Shown here in pieces: positions 53,762 to 60,946 of a stretch of 64,000 bases of DNA. This stretch comes from an uncultured Saprospiraceae bacterium (GTDB lineage Bacteria; Bacteroidota; Bacteroidia; Chitinophagales; Saprospiraceae). The DNA is taken from positions 62,001 to 126,000 of the forward strand of contig CALJOK010000010.1 of the NCBI GenBank assembly GCA_937981555.1. The letters are read 5' to 3'. Position 1 is the first letter of the stretch. Every line of letters starts with the position of its first letter. The notes under the pieces were generated by a model that saw nothing but the letters and a program-made list of their open reading frames with translations, did no database searches and was not told the DNA's origin. The position numbers were made by a program, and so were the translations under genes.

Positions 53762-54898
53762 CTATTCAAGAAGCCTCACCTTCATGCCATCTAGTAATGT
53801 ATTTAAACCCGCTGTTGCAACCAACTCTCCATTTGCCAAACCAGACTTAATTTCAAAACCTGCTCTAGTTAATTTTCCAATTTGAATCTTTTTCTTTTTA
53901 ACCAAATAATTTGTCCCTTCTTTAGTTAAACCAAACACAAAATGACCATTACTATCTTCTCCAACTGCTGCTGTTGGAGCAACCATTTTTTGTATATCTT
54001 CTTTCCCATTACTAAAACTAAAATGAACATCAGCTACCATTCCTGGGCGAATATCTTCAGTAGGTTTATCAATTCTAACCGTTACAGGATAAGTCGAACC
54101 ACCGAGGGAACTAAAGGCAACTTCATAAACTTTACCAGAGAAAGTTTGATTTGACATTGAAGAAAAAACAATATCCACACGTTGGTTCTTTTTTATTTTT
54201 GAAATAAATATTTCAGGAATCCCTACGGAAATTTCAGGGTTGTTCATTGCACTTATTGTTGCAATTGGAGTTCCCGAACCGACTAACTCATTTTCCTCCA
54301 CCATCACCGCCGTAATCACTCCTGAAAAAGGGGCAATTAAATTGGAATACCGAACTTGGTTTTGAGCAGATTCTACCTGTTTTTCTGAAGCATTAGCTTG
54401 GGCAAGAGAAGCATTATATGATGCTTCTGCTAATTCTAATCCAGATTTTGCTTGCTCAAATTCGCTGATGGATACACTATTATTTTCGTATAATTTTTCA
54501 ATTCGTTGATAAGTTGCTTTGCTATTAATAAGTTGCGATTTGGCACTCTGAATTTGGGTTTCAGAAGTTTTATTGTTAGCGACAGATTGTTGATATTGAA
54601 CAGAATAATCTGTTTGATCAATCTTGGCAAGGAGTTGTCCTTTACGAACCATATCCCCAACTTTTACATTCAATCGAGTAAGTGTTCCACTTACTTTAAA
54701 ACTTACCTTAGATTCTTTACTCGATTGTGCAGAACCAGAAAATGTTTCACTCAATGCATCGCCACTCATGATGACTTTGCCAAATTTCACAGGACGAATA
54801 GTTTCCTCCACTACTGATTTTTTCTCCTCACCGCAAGCTGTCAAAAGGAAAATAAAAAATATATACAGGCTGATACTTTTTAAAGTAAAATTTTTCAT
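53762..54898 (-). CDS. RND efflux periplasmic adaptor (MFP/HlyD type) lipoprotein
   Basis: The 378-residue lipoprotein (FLLTAC, Cys22) has membrane-fusion-protein features. The lipoyl half-motifs are FKVSGTLTRLNVKVGDMVRK and NLIAPFSGVITAVMVEENEL. Between them is a helical hairpin (about 110-185), with a beta-barrel and a membrane-proximal domain at the C-terminus. It bridges the RND permease and TolC-type channel in the periplasm. It is 69 bp upstream of the permease gene and separated from the TolC gene by a 95-bp spacer with a large hairpin. Confidence 0.95.
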   Translation of the reverse strand: MKNFTLKSISLYIFFIFLLTACGEEKKSVVEETIRPVKFGKVIMSGDALSETFSGSAQSSKESKVSFKVSGTLTRLNVKVGDMVRKGQLLAKIDQTDYSVQYQQSVANNKTSETQIQSAKSQLINSKATYQRIEKLYENNSVSISEFEQAKSGLELAEASYNASLAQANASEKQVESAQNQVRYSNLIAPFSGVITAVMVEENELVGSGTPIATISAMNNPEISVGIPEIFISKIKKNQRVDIVFSSMSNQTFSGKVYEVAFSSLGGSTYPVTVRIDKPTEDIRPGMVADVHFSFSNGKEDIQKMVAPTAAVGEDSNGHFVFGLTKEGTNYLVKKKKIQIGKLTRAGFEIKSGLANGELVATAGLNTLLDGMKVRLLE

Positions 54899-54928
54899 TA
54901 GTGATTTTTTTATAATTAGTTGGAGGAC

Positions 54929-54986
54929 TGTAAGAGTATTGTTATAAAACGTTTCAACAACGATTGAACCGTTTTGTAATCTTACA
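54929..54986 (-). repeat. Intercistronic stem-loop between tolC-type and adaptor genes
   Basis: An inner stem AAAACGTTTCAA/TTGAACCGTTTT (54946-54957 with 54964-54975, 11 of 12 paired) is enclosed by TGTAAGA/TCTTACA (54929-54935, 54980-54986). No U run follows. It may stabilise or process the operon mRNA, or attenuate expression of adaptor and pump relative to the channel. Confidence 0.5.
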
Positions 54987-54993
54987 ATCGTAT

Positions 54994-57321
54994 TTATTTT
55001 TGATTAAAGTATTCTTGAATTTTTTGGAAAAAATTATTTTTCTCAACTGGTGTAGCTAAGAAATTAAAATACCCAACGGACCGCTCTAGATTCAAAAAAT
55101 CTTGAATAAAAGAATAGACCGCATTAGTTGATTGAAGTTCAGTTGCTAGTGAATTATTTTGAGCATCAATCAAAGTAGTAATATTCGTCTGGCCAGCTGA
55201 ATAGGCATCTTGTACTATTTCATAATTTTTCCGAGAAGCATTAGCCGCAGTTTGAGCCAATTCCATTCTTGAAAAAGATGCCCCTACATTTTCTAGACTT
55301 GCTCGAATAAGTAGCTCCAATTGGTTCTCTGTATTCTGTCGAGTATTTTGTAATTGGATCACATTGAGCTTTGATTGTTCGATTAGTTTTTTTCGACTAT
55401 GACCTTGGAAGATAGGATAAGAAATCCCCAAACCAATATCCCAAGTAGTGGCTTTATCCACTTCTGGAAGTCCATCAGGAATATCAATTCTTCCAAGTAT
55501 TCGGTTGGCTGAACCACTCATAGCTACCGAAGGTAAATACATCGCTCGTTCGCGAGACAACTGCAATCGTTCTTGAATTTTTAAGCCCAAATCAATCTGT
55601 GCTAACTCAGGTAAATTGTCCTTTGCATATTCCACCATGAAGTTGGAGAACTTATCTAAGCTACCATAGTCACTAATAAAGACCATTCGTTCATCTGCAA
55701 AAATCAACTTTGATTCTGCAATGGTCGCTTCCGTAATATCGACAGGTTCATTGATAGGACGATTGAGTAATTGATTGAGTTGAAACTTAGCTTGACGCAA
55801 ACCTGCAAAAGCATTGTTAAGTTCAATATTCGCATTCGCCAATTCCGCTTCCCAACGATTGATGTCGGATGCCCCTGTGTAACCGATGGCTTCTTTGGCT
55901 TTGGAAATATTGTAATTATCCTTGTTTCGTTCTACATTTTGTTGTTGGATATTGAGGTTACTTTTGGCAAATAATATATTCATGTAGGCATTGGTTACGT
56001 CAATGACTACATCAAGCTGAGTTTGAAGTAATTGCTTTTCTTCACTTTCTTTAAGCATTTTTTGAATGGCAACATTGGCCAAGACCGGTTCTGCAAAAAT
56101 AACTTGAGAAGCACTTCCACTCAAAATCCAATTGGCTCGACCTTGTGCGCCTTGTCGAGAAAAAGTGGTCAATTCATCCGTTAAAGAGAAACTTGTTGAA
56201 GCATCCACCTGAGGTAACAAATCAGCTTTTGCAATACCAATCTCAGTATCCGCAATGCTAATATCCGCTTGCTCAATTTTTATATTCAAATTACTTTGAA
56301 GTGCTTGTGCAATTGCTTTTTGTAGCGTCAGTTTATTATCCGTTTTGATATTATCAAGGTTGGTCAAAGTTGCTTCTGCCATCAAATCAAAACTAGGGTA
56401 AATTCCAATTTGGCGAGCCGTTTCCATATTTATAATAAGGTTCTCTCCAAAAGTTTGCACTTCGACAGAAAGGTTTGCAACCGACTGACCTTCTATAATT
56501 TTCATAATTGTAAGTGCAGTCCGTCTAGGAATTTTCCTTAAATTTTCTGCAATTTTATAACCAGCCAATGCACCTGCTGCTAAATACTCTTCTCCAAAAA
56601 GTGCGGCCGAAGGCACCTTATTTTCATTAATAGTTTGAAAAATATTTTTCACACGATTAGAGTCTTTTCCAAAATATGGGAGTGCATAAACCGCTACTTT
56701 CTTATCTGTCATATCCGTAAAATGCTCACCAATATTATCGGTGTAAAACATATGGTCCACAGATACATTTTTCCCTTGGAGGTACTTCGCAAAAAGTTGT
56801 TTGATAAAAGGCTCTTCACCAATGGTTCCTTTTTCCGTAATCACTTCCAAATGATCAAAAGGATAAATGCTATACAATAAATTAAGGTCTCGTTCCATGT
56901 CAAATGGCGATTCCATGTACGTAAAATTTTCGATACCAGATGTTCCTTCGGGAGTTTTTTGTAGACCTTGTAATTGAGCATCCAATACGATAGAGGCAAT
57001 CGTGGGTTTTGGATAGTTTTTCAAACTAATCGCATAGTCTGAAGTATTAGGCCCCAAACCAATTACAATGTCATTTTCCGCATAAGCATCTGAAAAAGAC
57101 TTTGCAATATCAGCTTCATTTGGAGTGGCATAGTAGGTATTGAGGGTCACTTCATAACGATGTTGAAGCAACATCATGATTTCGTCTTGAAGCCGTTTTT
57201 CAAATTGAAATTCCATAGCATTGTCAGGTTTGGTGTCATTAACTAGACCAATGCTGACCGATGTTTGTGCCATCAAAGGATGAAGCACAAAGATGAAAAA
57301 AAGGAGCAGTAGATTTCTCAT
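54994..57321 (-). CDS. TolC-family outer membrane channel fused to an N-terminal periplasmic-binding-protein domain
   Basis: The 775-residue protein (signal peptide ending HPLMAQ) is about 330 residues longer than a normal TolC protein. Residues about 20-325 read like an ABC-type substrate-binding (type I periplasmic-binding) fold: VSIGLVNDTKP, DIVIGLGPNTSDYAIS, LEVITEKGTIGEEPFIKQLF, VAVYALPYFGKDSNRV, AALFGEEYLAAGALAGYKI. Residues about 335-765 are an OEP/TolC domain with coiled-coil helices (LQKAIAQALQSNLNIKIEQA, ATTWDIGLGISYPIFQGHSR). It should form the outer membrane exit of the RND pump, with the binding domain in the periplasm, perhaps sensing or loading substrate. It is the first structural gene after tetR. 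Confidence 0.85.
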   Translation of the reverse strand: MRNLLLLFFIFVLHPLMAQTSVSIGLVNDTKPDNAMEFQFEKRLQDEIMMLLQHRYEVTLNTYYATPNEADIAKSFSDAYAENDIVIGLGPNTSDYAISLKNYPKPTIASIVLDAQLQGLQKTPEGTSGIENFTYMESPFDMERDLNLLYSIYPFDHLEVITEKGTIGEEPFIKQLFAKYLQGKNVSVDHMFYTDNIGEHFTDMTDKKVAVYALPYFGKDSNRVKNIFQTINENKVPSAALFGEEYLAAGALAGYKIAENLRKIPRRTALTIMKIIEGQSVANLSVEVQTFGENLIINMETARQIGIYPSFDLMAEATLTNLDNIKTDNKLTLQKAIAQALQSNLNIKIEQADISIADTEIGIAKADLLPQVDASTSFSLTDELTTFSRQGAQGRANWILSGSASQVIFAEPVLANVAIQKMLKESEEKQLLQTQLDVVIDVTNAYMNILFAKSNLNIQQQNVERNKDNYNISKAKEAIGYTGASDINRWEAELANANIELNNAFAGLRQAKFQLNQLLNRPINEPVDITEATIAESKLIFADERMVFISDYGSLDKFSNFMVEYAKDNLPELAQIDLGLKIQERLQLSRERAMYLPSVAMSGSANRILGRIDIPDGLPEVDKATTWDIGLGISYPIFQGHSRKKLIEQSKLNVIQLQNTRQNTENQLELLIRASLENVGASFSRMELAQTAANASRKNYEIVQDAYSAGQTNITTLIDAQNNSLATELQSTNAVYSFIQDFLNLERSVGYFNFLATPVEKNNFFQKIQEYFNQK

Positions 57322-57360
57322 TTGTTTTTTATAAATATATTAATAATCAAATACTATAAA

Positions 57361-57374
57361 AGAATATTTATTCT
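57361..57374. promoter_or_regulatory. TetR operator candidate before the tolC-type gene
   Basis: AGAATATTTATTCT is a palindrome (6-bp arms, 2-base centre) located 40 bases upstream of the channel gene's start codon. An identical palindrome, in a 20-base stretch (TATAAAAGAATATTTATTCT) shared by both sites, lies upstream of tetR at 58005-58018. Two copies flanking a TetR gene in an efflux operon point to its binding site. Confidence 0.7.
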
Positions 57375-57401
57375 TTTTAAAGATAAAAAAATTTAACTCA
57401 A

Positions 57402-57977
57402 CTATTGTCGAATTGCATCCCAAATCAATTTAAAACTATTGTCCATTGTTTTTTTATCTAAATTGATTTTACCCTTTTTGTGCAATTCCACCAATTTTGA
57501 AGTAGTTCCATCCACCAAAGCAAAAATTAAATCAACCTCTATTTTATCCTTTAGAATCATTTCTGTTTGTCCATCTCGAAAAATTCCAAATACGTTTTCC
57601 AGAATTAAATCTATTTGCTCAAAATATTTTTTATTTAAATAGGGAGATTGAACGAATTGATTAATAAAAGAAAACTCCTTTATTTTATTAATCTTTGCCT
57701 GAATTATAAATTGAAAAACACTTTCAATTCTTTTTTTATAAATAGGATGATTAGGAATTTCTTCATTAAAATGTTTTATAATTTTTCTAGTAGTTTCTAA
57801 AAAAGTAGATAACAATAAGTCTTCCTTATTTTTAAAATAAATGTACAAATTGGAAGGTGAAATTTTTACTTTCTTAGCAACCTCAGACATTTTAACTCCT
57901 GATAATCCTTTAGTGTGAACAATGTCAATCGTGACATCTATGATTTTACGCTCTTTCTTTGGGTCTTTTAATTTCAT
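57402..57977 (-). CDS. TetR/AcrR-family repressor of the efflux operon
   Basis: The 191-residue protein has an N-terminal TetR helix-turn-helix (about 12-55, IIDVTIDIVHTKGLSGVKMS and VAKKVKISPSNLYIYFKNKE). The C-terminal helical region is variable and would bind the inducing ligand. It is the first gene of the efflux cluster, 80 bp before the channel gene on the same strand, so it probably represses itself and the pump. Its -7 box TACCTTTG ends only 4 bases before the start codon, suggesting a leaderless mRNA. Confidence 0.92.
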   Translation of the reverse strand: MKLKDPKKERKIIDVTIDIVHTKGLSGVKMSEVAKKVKISPSNLYIYFKNKEDLLLSTFLETTRKIIKHFNEEIPNHPIYKKRIESVFQFIIQAKINKIKEFSFINQFVQSPYLNKKYFEQIDLILENVFGIFRDGQTEMILKDKIEVDLIFALVDGTTSKLVELHKKGKINLDKKTMDNSFKLIWDAIRQ

Positions 57978-57981
57978 ATCG

Positions 57982-58018
57982 CAAAGGTATAAAAAACCTT
58001 TTACAGAATAAATATTCT
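57982..58018 (-). promoter_or_regulatory. tetR promoter with overlapping operator
   Basis: On the minus strand TACCTTTG (complement of 57982-57989) matches TAnnTTTG. The palindrome AGAATA-AA-TATTCT (58005-58018) covers the expected -33 position, so a bound repressor would block RNA polymerase. The same palindrome occurs at 57361-57374. Confidence 0.65.
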
Positions 58019-58321
58019 TTTATACTTATTCTTTTTTCTCATTGAAAAAACAATAAGATTCTCCAACAATATCATTCTCGCTATCTTTTATTTTCGAAAA
58101 TAGGATACACCAGTTCCTTTCATAAAATCAAATACTCACTAATTCTTAGGCATATTTATATTTATCATGGTCCAAAAATACCTTGAAGGAATATTAAGTA
58201 TTTAATCATTTCGCAGAAAGATGAATACATTTAGCAGAAGTCTTTTCCTTGATCCGGAATCCATTTGAATCTACTGACCTAGTCAACTTAATTTTTATTT
58301 AAAAATATATTAGCTTTAGGG

Positions 58322-58346
58322 GTAACCTTTATAAACCTCACGTTAT
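58322..58346 (+). promoter_or_regulatory. Candidate ECF-type promoter of the sigma factor gene
   Basis: GTAACC (58322-58327), a 13-base spacer and CGTT (58341-58344) lie just before the ATG at 58353. An AAC-containing -35 and CGT-type -10 is the usual form of ECF promoters, suggesting autoregulation. The very short distance implies a leaderless or nearly leaderless mRNA. Confidence 0.4.
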
Positions 58347-58352
58347 AAGTAA

Positions 58353-58928
58353 ATGATAAAAGCACAAAACCAAACCGATCAAAATTTACTCGAAGGCATT
58401 TTAAGTGCTGACAATCAAGTAATTAAGACAATTTACGACTTGGCTTTGCCTGCTGTAATCCAATGGGTAAAAGAAAATAATGGAAGCGAATCTGATGCAA
58501 GAGACATTTTCCAAGAAGCAATTATCGCACTTTTTCGAAAAGTAGAAGAAGGAAATTTTACGCTGACTTGTACTTTAAAAAGTTTTATTCGAATCATGTG
58601 TAGAAATTTATGGTTGACTAGAATTCGAAATAATAAAAAATTTGCAGGAACAGAATTGGAAGATGTGGAACAAGTGAGTTTAGAAAAAAACATGATCGAA
58701 CAACTCGAACAATCTGAAAAACAACAATTATTTTTCAAGCACTTTGATGCGCTTGGAGATAATTGTAAAAAAATAATGCAATGGTTTTTTGATAAAATGC
58801 CATTAAAGAAAATTGCCATAAAATTAGATACCAGCGAAAGCTATATCAAAAAACGGAAATTTATTTGCAAAGAAAAATTAGTCAAAGCAATCCAAGCAGA
58901 CGCCAAATTCAATGAACTAAAAAACTAA
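58353..58928 (+). CDS. ECF-type RNA polymerase sigma-70 family factor
   Basis: The 191-residue protein has sigma region 2 (DARDIFQEAIIALFRKVEEG, then LKSFIRIMCRNLWLTRIRNN, about 48-92). Region 4 (about 125-175) reads LGDNCKKIMQWFFDKMPLKK and AIKLDTSESYIKKRKFICKE. Length and lack of region 3 fit the ECF group. It directs polymerase to a small set of stress or envelope promoters. The next gene, 19 bp downstream, is an anti-sigma-like membrane protein, the usual partner arrangement. Confidence 0.92.
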   Translation: MIKAQNQTDQNLLEGILSADNQVIKTIYDLALPAVIQWVKENNGSESDARDIFQEAIIALFRKVEEGNFTLTCTLKSFIRIMCRNLWLTRIRNNKKFAGTELEDVEQVSLEKNMIEQLEQSEKQQLFFKHFDALGDNCKKIMQWFFDKMPLKKIAIKLDTSESYIKKRKFICKEKLVKAIQADAKFNELKN

Positions 58929-58947
58929 ACTCTTTCAACTTTTTAAA

Positions 58948-59700
58948 ATGAACTTAGAAGAAAAATATACCCTAATCGAAAAATATCTTGCAGAAGAAAT
59001 GCAAGGAGAAGAACTGCATGATTTTGAAAAAAAATTATTGAATGACTCAGATTTGAAAGAAGAATTAAACCTACATCAACAAGTTGCGGAAACTTTAAAA
59101 GGAGAAAAAATCCATCAACTACGAAGTGTTTTAAATGATATAGATAAAAAATGGGAAACTCCATCAAAGCAGAAACCGGCCAAAGTAATTAATTTTAATT
59201 TCCGAAGAATCTTAACAATTGCTGCAGCGATTGCTTTATTAATAACTGGTTATCAATTGTTTACAAATAGTAATTTATCTTCAGAGGAATTATATGCTGC
59301 TAACTTTGAAACATATCCAATGTTACTTAATCAAAGAGATATTGATCCAACTATAAATATTAAAGCATATAGTAATGCAATTACATTTTATTTGAATGGT
59401 CAAAATCAAGAAGCAATTGTTGCTTTTGACCAGTTAATAAAATTAGAACCAGATAACAATACTTATGAATTTTACAAAGGCAATCTCCTTTTAGCAGAAA
59501 ATAAATCTGATGAAGCCATTCCTATTTTCCAAAAAATAATTAATGGAAATCATCCTCTTTTAGTCGAACAAACTCGATGGTATTTAGCATTAGCATTTTT
59601 AAAACAGAATGATCAAGAGAATGCAAAAGCATTGTTAGAAGAAATTAAACCTGGTCGATATAAATCAAAAGAAGCTGCTAAAATTTTAAAGCAACTATAA
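58948..59700 (+). CDS. Anti-sigma-like membrane protein with TPR domain
   Basis: The 250-residue protein starts with an acidic helical cytoplasmic part (about 1-70, YTLIEKYLAEEMQGEELHDF) resembling anti-sigma N-termini in Bacteroidota, without a zinc-binding HxxxCxxC. One membrane span (about 88-107, ILTIAAAIALLITGYQLF) leads to a periplasmic TPR-like region (about 120-245, AITFYLNGQNQEAIVAFDQL, YEFYKGNLLLAENKSDEAIP). It probably holds the ECF factor at the membrane and releases it on a periplasmic signal; this role is inferred from context. Confidence 0.7.
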   Translation: MNLEEKYTLIEKYLAEEMQGEELHDFEKKLLNDSDLKEELNLHQQVAETLKGEKIHQLRSVLNDIDKKWETPSKQKPAKVINFNFRRILTIAAAIALLITGYQLFTNSNLSSEELYAANFETYPMLLNQRDIDPTINIKAYSNAITFYLNGQNQEAIVAFDQLIKLEPDNNTYEFYKGNLLLAENKSDEAIPIFQKIINGNHPLLVEQTRWYLALAFLKQNDQENAKALLEEIKPGRYKSKEAAKILKQL

Positions 59701-59724
59701 CCTTTTTTTCTTTTCTTTATTGAT

Positions 59725-60852
59725 ATGAAAAATAAAGAAAACAAAAACCCCATCTCCCGTCGCAAAGCAATTAAAAATATTAGCGTTGCAGGAAGCAGCT
59801 TAGCATTAATGCCTATGATTTCTTCTTTTAAAAATACAGAAGAAAAAAAATTAGGCATTGCCGTAGTCGGTCTTGGCAATTATGCCACTCGCCAAATTGG
59901 TCCAGCTTTATTAAAAACTGAATTTTGTAAAATCCAAGCCATCGTAACCGGTACTCCGGAAAAAGAAAAAATCTGGCAAGACCAATATGGTATTTCTCCA
60001 AAACACACTTATAATTATAAAAATTTTGATTCCATAAAAGATGATCCGACGATTGATATTGTCTACATCGTTTTGCCCAACTTTATGCATGCCGAATATA
60101 CCATTCGAGCATTGCAGGCAGGCAAGCATGTCATCTGCGAAAAACCAATGGGCATGGATGCTGCTGAATGCAAATCAATGATTGCTGCTGCAAAAAAAGC
60201 GAAGCGAAAATTGCAAGTTGGCTATCGACTCTTTTATGAACCACATCATCTTAAAGTGATGGAGGAAGCGAATAAACCATTCACAGGCCGGATCAAAATG
60301 ATTGAATCAAGTTTGGGTTTTGATATGGCAAAACCAGGACTTTGGCGCATTGATAAAAAAATGGGCGGCGGCGGTGCATTGATGGATTTAGGAATCTATA
60401 CCATTCAAGCCGCACGTCGTGCAGCTGGTCATAATCCAATTGCGGTGACAGCTCATGCATATAAAGATGATCCAGAATTGTACAAAGATATTTATGGAAC
60501 TTATGTTTATCAATTGCATTTTAAAGACACGACGGTTTGTAATTCGACGGTAAGTTTTTCCGCTTACACAGATCGATTTCATGTGGCTACCGGCAATGGT
60601 TATTTGGAAATTCAACCCGCATTTTCAGCCAATAGAATTACTGGAATTATGACATGGAATGAATCGAAAGAAACTTTACCCTTGCCTGAATTTCAGCAAA
60701 CAACTCAGATGGATGCGTTCGCTCGAAATATTTTTGACAATACCACAATCCTTGCTTCAGGTGAAGAAGGCTTAATTGATATGCAAATTATTGATGCAAT
60801 TAAAAAGGCGATTGATTCAGGGAAAAAGGAGTTGGTAGATTATAAAAAGTAA
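59725..60852 (+). CDS. Gfo/Idh/MocA-family oxidoreductase, Tat-exported
   Basis: The 375-residue protein has a twin-arginine signal (SRRKAIKNISVAGSSLALMP), so it is probably exported folded with its NAD(P) cofactor. The Rossmann motif is AVVGLGNYATRQIG. CEKPMG is the family's Lys-containing motif, and LQVGYRLFYEPHH resembles glucose-fructose oxidoreductases. The C-terminal dimerisation domain includes GGGGALMDLGIYTIQAARRA. It likely oxidises or reduces a sugar or cyclitol in the periplasm. It is 24 bp after the anti-sigma-like gene and may be in the same operon. Confidence 0.9.
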   Translation: MKNKENKNPISRRKAIKNISVAGSSLALMPMISSFKNTEEKKLGIAVVGLGNYATRQIGPALLKTEFCKIQAIVTGTPEKEKIWQDQYGISPKHTYNYKNFDSIKDDPTIDIVYIVLPNFMHAEYTIRALQAGKHVICEKPMGMDAAECKSMIAAAKKAKRKLQVGYRLFYEPHHLKVMEEANKPFTGRIKMIESSLGFDMAKPGLWRIDKKMGGGGALMDLGIYTIQAARRAAGHNPIAVTAHAYKDDPELYKDIYGTYVYQLHFKDTTVCNSTVSFSAYTDRFHVATGNGYLEIQPAFSANRITGIMTWNESKETLPLPEFQQTTQMDAFARNIFDNTTILASGEEGLIDMQIIDAIKKAIDSGKKELVDYKK

Positions 60853-60890
60853 TTATTCAATGGAAATTTACCACGCTTCATTTTTATAAA

Positions 60891-60924
60891 AAAAGCCAAT
60901 TACAAATAAATGTAATTGGCTTTT
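60891..60924. terminator. Bidirectional terminator between convergent genes
   Basis: AAAAGCCAATTACA (60891-60904) pairs perfectly with TGTAATTGGCTTTT (60911-60924) around AATAAA, with A and T runs on the two sides. It lies between stops at 60852 (plus) and 60947 (minus). Confidence 0.9.
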
Positions 60925-60946
60925 CTTTTTAACAGAAAAAATAATT

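Larger units (their letters stand above)
57978..58352. other. Divergent intergenic region between tetR and the ECF sigma gene
   Basis: This region of 375 bases holds the tetR promoter/operator at one end and a candidate ECF-type promoter at the other. The AT-rich middle (58030-58310) has no supported ORF, RNA gene or strong hairpin. Confidence 0.5.

Noticed and set aside
54436-54947. Frames of 74-107 codons on both strands within the efflux adaptor gene
   Set aside because: They overlap a clear MFP-family lipoprotein gene in other frames and have no family features.
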